Origin: Girardinichthys multiradiatus | Lineage: Eukaryota; Chordata; Actinopteri; Cyprinodontiformes; Goodeidae | Length of the DNA stretch: 64,000 bases | Reading direction: 5' to 3' | NCBI RefSeq assembly: GCF_021462225.1 | Contig: NC_061796.1 | Span: 46,414,891-46,478,890 of the forward strand | Shown here: piece by piece, positions 45,298 through 58,900 of the stretch | How the letters are laid out: every line of letters starts with the position of its first letter | How positions within the stretch are numbered: position 1 is the stretch's first letter | Translations under genes and position numbers: made by a program | The notes under the pieces: model-generated | What the model saw: only the letters and a program-made list of their open reading frames with translations | The model's database searches: none | Told to the model about the DNA's origin: nothing

Positions 45298-48200
45298 ATT
45301 AAAGGGTGAAAACTCAAACTCTTATTTACAAATGAGGAAAAAGTCACTTTTAGCTGCCTTTATTTCGCTCCTTATTTACAGTTAAATCCAGTCTTGCTGT
45401 AGAAAAGGGACTGAAGGTGACGTTTCAACCTTTAAGATTGTTTTTCGATTTATCTCCCATCAATTTTAACAATGAAAGCAAATAAGCTCAAATCTTTTGT
45501 AAGAAAATATTTTTAATACCACTGAAGCAAATTTCATTAGATCCCAAAGTTGGGATCATGACAATGGATAATAAAATCTTCAAATCCAAAACTGATTGAC
45601 TGCATCTCTTTCTAAGCTTGCTTTTTCTTTATGTATCAGAAGCAAATTATTAAATGGATACAATATTTTCTAGAATAAATCTTGAGGCTTTTGCGTTTTG
45701 TTTAAATGTCTGTTAATAAGTCTGAAGCTGGGAGGTTCAGGAGCCGCTCATACAAAAGTCTTCAGTCAAACTGAGCAGTTCAGCCTGGCTGAAAAGGGGT
45801 GAAACAACAACAGCATTCACCTCCATCTGCTCCACCTCTCAGGAATCACCATGGAAACCGAGTCTCCACACCGATGGTTCTGTTTGCTCCATTAGGCCGA
45901 GCTGGGCCACTGTAAATGGAGTTTGCAAGGGATCGGGTTACTACCTGAACCCAGTGAGCTGTGGACAGAGTGAAGCTGAAGGCTGCTGGCTCAGATAAGC
46001 TGCTGCTGATCTTATCTTAATGTTCACTGAGCAGAACTGAGAGGAATCAGCCTCTTTTATTCAGACTTTTCTGATTCTGGTCGAGGTTAAACATCATGCC
46101 ACTGTGTGTGTGCTCTGTGTTTAAACACTCCTTCTGCAAACAGAGCAGACCGGCACCAGGCCGGATGCATTACCGTCTCCTCACATGCTGCTGCTGAGGC
46201 TGCGGGAAAATAAAAGATTTGACTGTTTTTGAATGGTGTGTAAACTCGTTCATCCTCACCTGGGGAAGAAGCGTCCAGAAACACCGAGCGTGACACAGAA
46301 GCTCGTGTGGTTTCATGGCAAAGGAGATGTTGACTCATGACAGGTTCACATTCCTCCAGCCCAACCAGGATGTTAACCAGGAGCTGCAATCCTCAGGCGG
46401 CCCAACCTGTTCTCCAACAGGTCTGTGAGCTCAGATCAACTGCTCTGCTCGCCACATTTCCTCCTCTGAACATCAGCTTTAACCTTAGCTCTCTGTTTTA
46501 GCACCACACTTACTGCATGTCTGCAGCTGCATCAATTCACCAACTACTGGATGGAGAAATTCATCTTGTCAGGATCTGATAGCACATGTTCTGTCATTTT
46601 CAGAAATATTTCCTAATAATCGTTTGTTTTAGATTCATTTGGGACTTTTTGAGTTGGTTTCCTAAACTACCTTCAGAGAGACATTTACTTATTTCAAGGT
46701 GAATTTTAAAACCTCAGCAGCATAAAAAGGATCATTTTGGTTTCTCACCACATAAAACATGAAGGACTAAAAAAAATGATGGCAGGATAATTAAAAAAGG
46801 CAAAAGTAAAACTAATCTAATGCTGTAAATATTGTTTAAGCCCACATGAAATAATTCGTTTAAAAATGACTGGAGTTTAAGCTTTTGTGTAAAATATGAG
46901 TGCATAACATTTATGAGCTTCTTAAACCTTTTTATTAAAGATACAGAAATCTAAAATAAAAACATAAATGAGCAGCGACAAAACTGGGCTAGGGTGAAAC
47001 TTTTCTTTCATTGAAATATTTTTTGTCTTTTAGATAAAAAAACATATAAATGTGTGTTTTGGTAAGTGTCATACATTGGTATCATTAGAAGTGAATGATT
47101 AATGTTACATATTTATTCAACTATAACATTTAAACTTTTAAAATAAATTCATTTTTGAAGTTAGCTTAATTAAAACATTTTTAAAGCCTTTTAATATAAA
47201 TTTAAGCTGGTCTGAAAAATCTCTTTTTGAAAGTGTTTTTACTGAATTTTGTTTCTTATTCTGTCCTGTAATGTTTCTGCTGGATTGTAACGCTACGTTG
47301 ACTCTTTATTTCTGCTGGACTTCATAAATGAATTCAAAACACGCCACTTTTTATAGTTTACTCTCTATTTGTGTTCTTTAATGGGACTCGTTCAGTAGCC
47401 ATATTGTTTCATCTACAAGGTGAAGGTTAGCTTCATAAATACTGCAGCATAAACACTATAAACAGGATCACCATGTACTGGTTTAGGTTGAGGAAATGTA
47501 ACATCCTGAACGCTCGTGGTGGAGATGAACCGTGGAACAGTCTAAACCTTTAAATGTGGAGATTCAGATACATTTAATATATGTGAAATTTCAAGCCCCT
47601 TCACTTATTGGCACCCCTGTTAAAGACAAGTATCCCATTAAAATACAACCATTAAGCTCATTTATTCAGTTTAGGCAAAAATATTATCAAACGCTGGTAT
47701 CGCTCCTTTGTTTCCCCCCAGTTTGCCGACAACAGAGATCTTTGACCATTCCTCTGCACATCCTCCTGGTTGTCTTCTCTTCAGCTCATCTCTTTGGCTT
47801 TACATCTGTAGACTGAGGCAGCTCTGGAACAAGGTTGATCTTTAGTCTGCTGAACCTTTTTTTTACTGATTCACTGAATGTTTATGATTATTATTCAGCT
47901 AATAGATCCAATGATGACCCATTTTATTTTACCGGCAGAGCCAGTGATGCAGTGCACCAAGGTTCCCGTGGTTCTCTTACTGAACCTTAAAGATGTGATT
48001 AAATCTTCCTGCCGTTTGTGGTGGAAAGATGAAGTTGGATCCGTGTCCAGCTTCGTTTGTCACAGTCCCTTTCTAGTTGCTGCTCTGACTAAATCTGGGC
48101 CGAGTTTAGGCCATTTCCATACCAAATGTCAACACACATCTGCCTTACTTTAATGACATGTTCTCCTGTCTTTCCCATTTTAAACAGCAACTAAGAGAAC

Positions 48201-48639
48201 AAACTGCTTTAACATGTTCTCTAGTATTGCCTGTTTTGAAGAGCAGCTAAAAGAACCAGGTTCTCTGCTGCAAATAAAACGATGAGTTACAAAAACACAT
48301 CACATTTATCTTAAAAATGTTGTGGCATCTGTCATTTTGTTGAAAACAATTCCGTGAATAAAGGATTTTTGTGACATCATGCGGCTGCAATTTTCCAAAG
48401 AAGCGTTTTAAAACCTTCATATTCAAAGCTCAACATTGTAATGTAGCACTGTAACTGGATCTTTGTTTTAAAAATGCATTAGAGATGTAACTCCAACCTT
48501 TAACTACTACAGTGCATTGGATTGTTCTGTATATTACATCTACTGCTGAATTATTCATGTAAAAGGTCCATCAGAACTCAACTTTATCTGACAAATCTTC
48601 CCAACCCAGATGGTCCCAGAGAAACATCAGTCGTGTATT
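45298..48639. other. Intergenic region between tspan13 and bag6
   Basis: No gene recognised on either strand; only short frames. It contains the inverted tspan13 exon 3 copy at 47441-47553. Confidence 0.5.
47441..47553 (-). pseudogene. Inverted partial copy of tspan13 intron 2/exon 3
   Basis: Its reverse complement matches about 42611-42718: the end of intron 2, the acceptor and the first half of exon 3 (TACATGGTGATCCTGTTTA). Roughly 85-90% identical by eye. It is not a full exon and has no partner exons nearby, so it is unlikely to be used. Confidence 0.85.
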
Positions 48640-49914
48640 TAAATGAAGGTTTTTATTAGGTTTCCTGTACATTCATGTACCAAACAGCATCACATGAAAG
48701 TCCTCCGTGTTCGAGCACATTAAGAAAAAACAAATCAGATATAAGATGATAATTCGGGTCCCTAACAGAAACAAAGCAGCTCCAGGATTCAAACTGAAAG
48801 GACTAATAAATGTGTTCAAATGTTTTTATTGAGGGTCGTTTTCTCTGCTAAAGTTGGAGCTCAAAGCAATACATAGAAGAAGGGGAGAAGTTGTGTTAGT
48901 TATCCAGAAAAACAGATTCTGGAGGATTCTCTGAGGTTTTTGTTTCTGGTTTGTTAGTGGAGGTTTGGAAAAAAATCATCATCGATCATTAATCATGGCA
49001 GAATAACTCCCTGTTAGTTACATTCTTTAGTCGACGTGTTGGACAGAATCCATACTGGACTGAACTTGGTTGATTCATCATTTTATTCCTTAGGATGAAC
49101 TGAGGATTTTCATCTTGTCGAGTTTTAGACATCGATATGAAACATAACCCAGAGTTAAAACAAAAACAACCAGGAACGGTCATGCATGAATTCCTTGTTC
49201 CTATACGTGTTCAGAAGTTTGGTGAACTCATTTTTTCCACGTTCAGATTTCTTCTCTAATAATCAGTTGTCAAATTATGCCATATACTGTTTCACCACTA
49301 GGGGGCGATAAATGGTAACTTTCCAAGTTTCAGGAAAGCCGGTGTTTCTCTTCCTGTTTAACATCTTTCCCACTGAGTTTAATATGATCACTAGTTTTTA
49401 AACCAGCTTAAATGAATCTGAAAATACAGCAGATGAAAGTTTCCCATCAGATTTCCTGAATTAAATACTGACACTTGCCTCTTGTGCTTTGGCCAGCGCT
49501 CACTCCAGATGCTTTTGGACCAACAGAGAATAAATATGCTGCATCTGCAGATCCAAAGTCTGCGAGCTTTTGCATACAGGCTGAAGATGTGAATACTGAC
49601 AAGGGTCAGTTCATCATGATTCTTTCTTTGGATCCTTTGGAGATTTTTAGACTTTGAACCAACTTCCGGTTTGTTTGTTAAAACCCCATATTAAAGGAGC
49701 AACTTGCTTCTCTGTTGGCCGAAAAGCTTCTGAAGGTGGAAGCTGACCCGATGACTGAAAACATCAGAAATCCAAAGTTCCTCCTGACAGCACCTCACAA
49801 AGACCAGCAGCTCTTTGGGGTTTAAAGCTACAGCTGCTGACTGATATTTGGGCTGATCCACAGAAATGAAAAAGAAATGCACACGAACGGCTTTAATGCT
49901 CTGCATGAAGGCGG
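48640..49914 (-). other. Probable bag6 3' UTR and polyadenylation region
   Basis: About 1.3 kb follows the bag6 stop codon (TAA at 49915-49917, minus strand) without another gene. On the minus strand an AATAAA signal lies at 48652-48657, and a further TTTATT (plus strand) occurs near 48825. Which signal is used cannot be told from sequence. Confidence 0.4.
49295..49306 (+). promoter_or_regulatory. CTCF-like core motif between tspan13 and bag6
   Basis: CCACTAGGGGGC matches the 12-base CTCF core CCASYAGRKGGC at every position. It lies in the probable bag6 3' UTR between the convergent genes. An 11/12 match is at 52117-52128 (ACAGTAGGGGGC) in a bag6 intron. The motif is short, so occupancy is inference. 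Confidence 0.35.
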
Positions 49915-52900
49915 TTAGGAGTCTGGGGAGAAAGCTCTGTGTGCGTTGGGGAACTGCTGCGAGTTGAAGTCTGGGTCTTCCCTCACTCGCTTCTTTACGT
50001 CTGCTTTGACCTGGGGAGAGATGGACGTCTGACTGTTATGATCATGGTGGGACTCACCACAACCGTTTTTCAGAGACTGAGGAGAACTAAACAGCAAAAC
50101 AACCACCTCCAGCTGAATTTAACCAGAGTTCATCCTCAGCTTTAAGTGTCATTACCTGTTCTGAGTAAGCCTCCTTCACCTCCTGCGTCTCCAGGTCTGA
50201 CTGAAGCTGCTCGGGGGAGGTGATTGGCCTCACTCCTGCGTTCCTGGCTGCCTGACTAACAGCATCGGAGAGGGAGAGGAGGCTGCCGCTGCCTTGGCCC
50301 GTCTGTAGGAAAACACACGCTGTGCTGTAAGAAGTGACAAGACAAACTGCATTAAACTAGCTCCAACTGATCCAAGTACCTTCCTGCGTTTTGCTGGCAT
50401 GCCGTGTAAGTAGGCATCAGATAACGGTGGCTGAGCCTTCATCTTCCTCTGAGTCATCATGTCACACCTGATGATGGGAACCCATTCCTGTATCACAGAT
50501 AAAACAGGGAATGCTGGGATCTGAGTGTCCTGATCAAGCAGTGATAGTTTTATGTCTCCTACCCACTACAGAAGAATCGGTAATAAAGATGAATTTAAAC
50601 GTGCAGTTGGATCATCGGTGAGCAAACATCAAGTCATTAAAAGAGTTTATCTGCGGGGGTCTTACAGGAGGGACAGCAGCAGCCCACGACTCCTCGCTGC
50701 CCCCCTCAGCTCCTGCTGCCGCCACGTCGCCCCCTAATGGTGCAGCTCCGCCTGAAGCTCCCAGATCTCCAGGCAACGCTCTCGTCTCCCTTGACGACGC
50801 AGTGGGGGTTTCATGGGACCCAGACATGGCTTCCTCTGCTGTGGTGGCTGCAGCAGGTGAGAGAGTGTCTTCGATCTTTGGAGAAGGACAGAAACATGAG
50901 AGGAGCTGAAAACATCTTCATCTTAAGTCACAAAGACACGTCAGGCTTACCGTCGCGCTTTGAGCCTCCTGAGTGCCGCTCGCAGAACTCGGGTCTCTCT
51001 GTGAAAAAAAAAAAACACATCTAATATTTATCAGCTGTTTGAGACGCGGCTCCTAAAGTAACGTGATACACAGCGACCAGCAGATAAAAGGGACAGGCTG
51101 CTCTAAACGCTCCCACAGCTTCAGACGGACCTTCATCTGAAAAAGGTTCTGGTGTTGCTCAGGATACCTGTGTGTAAACGATGTAGTTCTGGACCTGCTC
51201 CTGTGACACGGGGATGTTCTCCAGAATGACCTGCAGCCTCATCGTCATCATACTGGTCATCCAGTTCACCAAACTGGGGCTGATGTCGCTTGACATCCGA
51301 CGCTGGAAGAGCAGCAGATGGTTTTTCTTGTTTAAAACACAGAAACAGCTGCTGAGTTTCCCATTCAACAGACCGACTGAGGCAGCAGCAACATCTTAAA
51401 GGTCGGTTATCCTCAAACCTACATCTTCCCCGACCTCATGGCCTTGATTTAAGGTGACACAGTGCAGGTTGTGGGGGCTGAAATAAGAAATGGCTCATTG
51501 ATTCCTTTTATAGAAACAGATGCATCCCTTAACTTGTAACAATGTTGTAATGATTGCTCAGAAGTATAACTTAACTAGAGTTTACAATGTTTAACATGAA
51601 GCAGAGAGGAGGTCTAAAAGGGGTCTGAATACTTTTACAGGTCTGAATACTTTCACCAGACAACACCTCTACATTACTAAAAAGACTAACCTCGCCCAAC
51701 CCAAAAAGACTGGGGTGGCTCTAAAGCATTCACACCATCAGCTGAAGCTTTCACCTCTGTGGGAATGTCTCCAAACCTCAAACAATGATGGCTTATTTCC
51801 CATGAATGACTCTTCCTGCTGTCACTGCCTTCTGTACTCACTATTCTGTGGTTGATGACAGCTGTTAGAGCTCTCTGGTCTCCTCTCAGGCAGTGCAGGT
51901 TGAGGGCGAGACACTCAAACAGCGCCTGGTTGCACATCTGCAGCAGTCTGGGCCCGAATGTGTCGTCTACACCAAAAGTTTCATATCAGATCATAATGTT
52001 AATAACAGTCCAATATTAAATCACTCTACAATGAGCCACAGTTAATTCTGTGAACTGAGAATTACCATGAACAGCTGAAACATGATTCCTTGTCCAGCTT
52101 TAATTAAACAGCCCTAACAGTAGGGGGCGATATGAGGTAAAGATCACCTGTGCAGCGCAGGATGTGTGTGGCGATCTGCATCAGCTGCTGCCTGAAGAAG
52201 GACATGTTGGTCTGAGTGATGTCAACACCTTCCAGCACCGTGACTGAAGACTCTCTCTGTTGGAGGTGGAGATGAAGTATGAACATTTCAGTCACATCCT
52301 TTCACTGATAAACAAGGTTCTAACTACACATAATAAACAGTAAACTGCCCTCGCAAACACTAAATGTAACTCTTACAAATGCATTTCGAAATAGCCCAGG
52401 GTGCATTTCGATGCAAATCTACCCGGGTAAAAGGTCCTGGTCACAGGTAGGACTTTTCAGCTTTACTCAGGATTGTTAAAAGGGCGGTTGTATGCAGTGA
52501 GGCATGGCACCAGCAGCTACAGTAATGGAGGAGGTTAGTATACAACAAACCGTTTTTATCCCATTCATTTGTCACAAAAAGAAGTTTAAAGGTGTTTTGA
52601 AATTAGAAAGGCTCAAAACTTCATCTGTGCACTCAGTTCATCCAGAGTGAACCTACTTTGAAATGTTTTTTCTGAGTTTTCAGGGCAGCAGAGCTCCGCT
52701 TACAGGCTGGTCTGGCTGCCAAGCTAAGCTAACCAGGCAGCTGGACTGGGACATCTTCACTAACCACTGCCTGATCTCATCACAGCAATCTGAGATTTCC
52801 TGCTACCTGTTATCGTTTTGTGGCAGCTGAAGGTGAATACAAAGCGTTTTATTAGAGTGGCTTTTCATGTAAACCTAACTTAGCGGAGTGGGAACTCTAT

Positions 52901-55900
52901 TATTTTTCATAGTTTAATGCAGAAAGGTCTGCAGGAGGAGAGACCACATTTCCAGGTTTGGATGCAGTTTCCCCAAAAGCTCCCAGTGATGCTCTCCTTC
53001 CTCGTGTCCTTCCATCCTCTACTCCGCTGTCTATACATTCTTTATAGTAATATTAGGTTATGATTTGGCAGTCAAGGAAATTAATTCCCTGTACTTCCAG
53101 ACTGATTATCTGTTTTTTATTACAATAAATACATTTTTACTAAAAACGTGTTCTGTAATTATGACTTTACCTGATGATATTAAAAGAAAAATAAGTGTAT
53201 AAATCAGTGTTTAGTAGTTATTGTAAATGAATCATTAGCTAATAGACTTCCCCAGACATCATTAGGCTGATGTAAATGAATGGCCCATGGCCTCTCTAAG
53301 CAATGGAAACAGAACGTACAGAATACCCCAAGATCCCTTCTAAAACCAGGAATCCTGGGGGTTTAAATCCCAGGGCTTTTTGGTGGAAAATGGGCCAATG
53401 TTGCAGACAAACGTTGATATTTAGTGACCGTAAACGATGAAGACTCACAAAACTCTCTGTGATGTACTCCTCTAGTTCGTTGACAAGAGATTCAGCAGCA
53501 GTCTGCAGAGAGAAGACAAGAAGAAACATCAGCCAGATGTTTTATTGGACCAATAAAAAGGATTCCTGGTGAGCGATACAGACAGCAATGTTCTCATCAG
53601 TGGGCTCTCTGCCATTGAGGTAGTTCTGGGTGAAGAACTGGGACAGCTGAGGCTGGATGCGGCTCAGAGGTTGGTGTTGGCCGTGGAGCAGCATCACCAG
53701 GTCAGACATGGTGAACGTCTGACACACCAACATCAGTAGCTCTCCAAAGAACCCTGGGAACCCCAAATACACAAGAAATTAATAAAAATGGAAGTGAATA
53801 ACAGGATTTTACTGCTGAGCCACAGTTTCAACATAACAAGCAAAGGCTACTACATAACAAACCTGTAGGGTCCTCAGGACTGATGAAGATGTTGGTGGCC
53901 TGAGACAGCCGCTGCATGAACTGAGCGATGCTCTCCGTGTCATTCTGAGCTTGGCCCAGAGAGCCCATCATGGTGCTCAGGACGCCACGTACGATGCCCG
54001 TGAACAGCTCTGGGTTGAGGGATTCTGCTGCAGCTGCAGCAGGGTTTGCTGCTGGGTTGGGTCCTGCAGGAGCCTGAGTGGTACCAGAGGTCGGTGGTGG
54101 AGGGGAGAAGATGGGCTGGGAGGCCTGAAGGTAAAAGAAGAAATGAAAAGGGTCAGAAGCTGTCCTTTTTGTGCACAGCTACATTTTATTGACAGGAATG
54201 TCTCCACCTGATCTGAGCAGCTTATCCTGAACAAAAATCGGATCAGGAAAGAAAACCTTATACATAAACCCACTGACCTGTTGCATGAACTCCGTCACTC
54301 CCTGGATGAAAGCTGGGACACCAGATGTAGTAACGGTTATTGAGGGGGTCCCAGCAGAACCAGCACCAGGAACACCGGCTACACCCAGAAGAGACCCGAG
54401 GAGCTGGCCGAGGTCTGGGGCCAGGTCTTGGGGTTGAGGTTCACCGGTATCGGCCTCTGCTTGGTTCTGAGTGGAAGTAGTGTTTGCAGTGGACGGTGGA
54501 CTTGGACCTGAGGTGGAAAAGGAAAAGGAAGAGGAGGAGGAAGAGGTGGTTGTGGAGGAGGAAGAGGATGTGATGGTTTGGCCCGCTGTAAAACCAAAAA
54601 ATGTCAATAATCATTAACGTACTAAAAAAAGGAAAACGTTTCTCAGGCTTGATCCAAATCTAGATCCAAGACTAAATGCTCACCCATTTGTCCCGGCATC
54701 AAAAGTTGCCCAACCAGTCCACTGATCATCTGGTTGAGAGCAGCAGGGTTGAAAGCCTGGGAGAAATATTTATTGTAAGCATCTCATGTTTTATGGAAAA
54801 CAAATCTTCAAAAAAATTAGCAGGTTTCACTCCCACCTGTCCTGGCTGCTGGCCCGGCATTGCAGCTCTCACGTTGATGGTGGTTCCTCGAGTCCCGAAG
54901 GCCGGAGGGGGCATGCTGGCAGCAAAGGGGGGCCGAGAGAACACAACCCTGGCCTGGGGTTGTTGGGGTCCAGCATGGGAGGCTGGAGGGGGTGCCGTAG
55001 GGGTGGTGGTAGGAGTGTTGGGCCCTGTGGTTGTGGCTGAGGAGGTGGGTGTGGAGCTGGGAGGAGTGGGCTGTGGAGGGACTGGTTGGCCAGTGGCTGC
55101 AGCAGTAGCAGCGCTGGTAGCTACAGCAGCTGCATACTGGCTGATCTGCTGCATGAGGTTTCGCATGAAGTCAGGTGGGAGGGCACCTAGAGGGTGGAGG
55201 TCAAACCCAGTGGATTAAAACAGCGCGATGGTGGATCTCATTAGGACCATCTCATCAAACTCAAAACTACTAAAAGCAAATAATTCATGGAAAAAAAAAA
55301 AACTATTCAATAATTATAAAACTATAAATAATACGTTTAGAAGACCGAATATAATAAATATAAAGAAACAAAATAAATTTAATTAATCTTGATTTATTTA
55401 CATATAAATTATTAATATAATTTTCTAAAATAAATACAAACAAATCTTTAAAAGAAATAGTTCATTAAAAGCAGTATATAACAACAGTTTATAAATTATG
55501 TTAAAAGTAATAAAGACATGTCTAAATAAGGAAAACATCAGTAAAACTAATTTAAAAAGTAAATAAATTTAATAAATAAAAATGACTGAAAAATACCAAA
55601 AAAATGTATTTAAAAAAAAAAGCTACACATTAAAAATAAAATCAAGTTTCATTTTTTTTCCAGAAAAAGACAAATTAAATATTTTAAATTTAAAAAACAA
55701 CAAGAAATTAAAATAAAAGAAAAATATTAAAAATAAATCCAATAAATAAAAATCACGACACTAAAAAACGAGGACAAACTGGTTGAACTTGTTGCATTCA
55801 GCTACCTCACCTGGTTGGCCGGGTATTTGCTGTCCACCTGCTGCAGAGTTCGATCCTGGGCCTACATGAACACACGACAAACATACCAATCTAGAAAATC

Positions 55901-58900
55901 CTGTTTCTCTGAGATTATTTCACAGAAATCATTCAACAAAAGCATCATTTGTTTCTGTTCTACATGTTGTTCAGCAAACACTCGTGGAAGCAGTAGATGG
56001 AGTAACTGGTTTCATGTTCAACAGACTGCTGCTGACCAGTGACACATGCAAACATCTCCAGTTCAGAGGAGCATTCAATCAGTGGCGGCTAGGGGACACA
56101 CCGTCCGTGTTCATCTGCATCATAACCACCGGGACTGCCTGGTGGCTGATCCTGATGACCCGGGGGCCACCCTGTCCCTGTCCAGCCTGCTGATTGGACG
56201 GGGTAGTCTGTGAGGGGGAGGTCTGTCCCTGACCTGCCTGCTCTGGCTGGCTGATCGGCTGGCTGGGCGGAGCTTGTCCCTCAGTGCTGTTAGCAGCAAC
56301 AGCCACTGTGGCACCCAGGTTCATCTGAAGGAGGAAACGGCAGCAGTCATCCAAACTGTCCCAAGGATTAATGCCTACCAGCCAGAATAATGACAGCATC
56401 ACTTACTTGCACTGGGATGTGATGATGCACGGCTCCAGGAAGATTGACGGGGCTGGTGTAGTGAGAGAACGGGCGGACAACATGGAGGTGGCGGGGAACA
56501 GGGCTCATCAGGTTCAGCCGCAGGTCGCTCAGTGCAACAAGTGCATTCCCGAGTAAACGAAGACACTCACAGATCTGAACCAGAGTTCTCTGGTCCTCCT
56601 CTCTCTCCTGCAGGAAACCACAAGAAACAAGCTTTAAACATCAACTCTTCATCCAGCAACATGTCCCACTGTGCAAGCATGACATGACAGTACCTCCCGT
56701 CACACTGCATGACTGAAGATAGACTGCAGGACTTGTTGCTGCAGCACAATTGAATGTGTCTTGTATTGAGTCCAACTGAGAAATGTGGAAACGAGGCAAC
56801 AGTAGAAGCCCTGGTGGCTGGCTTCAACAGTCCCGCTGCACAGTTTTCACAGAACATTTTACACACTGCTTTGAATCAGTGGCTGGTACCGCTGTGAAAC
56901 TGAACAATCAAAGACCTCCAATTTTATCTCCGAAGCAGAATTTCTCTGGTTCTGACTTTTACAAACATGGCTTCAGTCAATGATAATGGCCAATAGATGA
57001 TGGTCTGGCTTCATAAAGCTCATCATTTAAACCAAAGTGCCTCCATGTTGTCCAGCTGCCATTTTATTTAGTGCTTTTGGATGGATGGATGGATGGATGG
57101 ATGGATGGATGGATGGATGGATGGATGGATGGATGGTTTTAAAATGAGTTTCAGCCATAAATGCACTGCAGTGTTTTCTGTAGTAATAACAGCTGCCTGA
57201 CATGTGGGATAAGATCAACACGACGACAATGTTTGCATGAAAACTAGATAAAAGACGCTAAGAGACGTTGAGGTTAAAGTGCAGAGTAGAGCTATTTATC
57301 CTACACCTGAAAGCAGCTGCATAAACTCCTCCTGTTGAACAACATGTGAATGTTAGCTCCGAATTCAACCCACTCATGAAGTTTGACTTTGAGAGTTTTT
57401 CTGATTGATTTCTGCCCCAGCTAACATTAGAAACCATGCTGATAAATAAAAATACCGACAGGATAATGGCGCCACACACAGTATGTGCAACTAGAATAAA
57501 ATGAATCCCAACTCATCAGGCTGGAAACCACTTCAGGCATAATTTGCAGGGTTTAGACTCCTACTGTATTGTTGTTGTATTCTGCGGTGGTGGCTGTCTC
57601 CAGGATGCTGTGAGCTCTCTGCATGAACGGCTGCAGCCTCTCCTCCACCCTCCGCAGCTCAGAGAGCATCTCTGCCAGCTCAGCTGGGCTGGGGTGACTG
57701 AAGCAGGAAACAGAAGAAACCCATCATGATAGGAAACAGCCAGGAAAGTGACAATAAAGCAAGTTTATGTTTAAACATAACCATAAAAGTGGAGTTTGCC
57801 TGATATGTAAGTTTTAATTGAACATTAATATACTCCAAGCTTTAATATGAACTCTTCCAGTACGATGGCAATAATATTTTAGCGGCAAACGGCCTGACCT
57901 GACCTAATCAACCCATAAAACATTTCATACAGGCAGGTTTTAAAAAGGTTTCTTAACAGCATCGGTTATATAAGCTCAGAGGAGGGGGACACGTCTTCAT
58001 CTACCAGAGAGCAGGATGTTGATCTGATCTAAACTGATCCAAGACCATCATCTATGGTTCCCATCAATTTAGAGCCAGTTTCCAAACACGTGCCCCCGAA
58101 AAATAACATGACGCCCATCAGATGAAGCCCTTGGAAGCAGACCTCATCTACAGAAGTGTACATTAATATTCCACCAAAGCTTGTTCTTAAGGAACCAAAG
58201 CATTATTTTTAACATCTGTTCATTAGAGATTTCAGATTAGCTGAAGCAATCTCCATGTAGGAGGAGAGCAGCCTGCATGGGTAAATAAGACAGATTGTCC
58301 TCACCTTGGTCCCGGCTGTGGGGTTGGTCCCTCAGACTGTGCAGAGGAGGACGGTGGAGGTGGGGGAGTAGTTGGAGGTGGGGAGGTGTCCATGGGCTGG
58401 GCTGAGGGAGAAGGAGTGGAGGTGGTAGATGAAGACGAGGGAGGCGGGGGAGCAGCAGCAGCAGCAGGTGTTGTTTCAGTTTGGGAGGATGACTCAGTCG
58501 TTCGACCCTGAAACCAGAAACCAGAGAAAGTATTTCCAGATAAAGCAGAGAATTCGCTGCTCAACAGAAGCCTGAATTATTCAAAGCATGGAGCTCTCAC
58601 CTCCATCCTGTTGATGACATCCTGGATATCTCGGAGCAGGTTCTCAGCCAACACCAGCCTCAGTCTGGGCTCACTCTGAACCGGCTGGTCCATATCAATG
58701 TGCACATTTACGGACCCGTTGCTCTGTAACAACAGCAGCATCACTTAGAACAAACCTTCTGATGAAACGTTGTAGGTAAGTAGACAGGTTGCTGGATCTC
58801 ACCCCGTTGCTGGTTGTGACTCTGGCATTTCGGGCGTTCTCTCCCATTCCCGACACCATCTGCTGGACCGTCATCTGCTTAAGTGGAGCAAAACAAATAA

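Noticed and set aside
54676..55218. 180-aa plus-strand frame
   Set aside because: It is the antisense of Pro/Ala-rich bag6 exons; the minus-strand reading matches BAG6 with good splice sites.
57079..57136. CRISPR-like array
   Set aside because: It is a simple GGAT microsatellite with no spacers, in a vertebrate intron.
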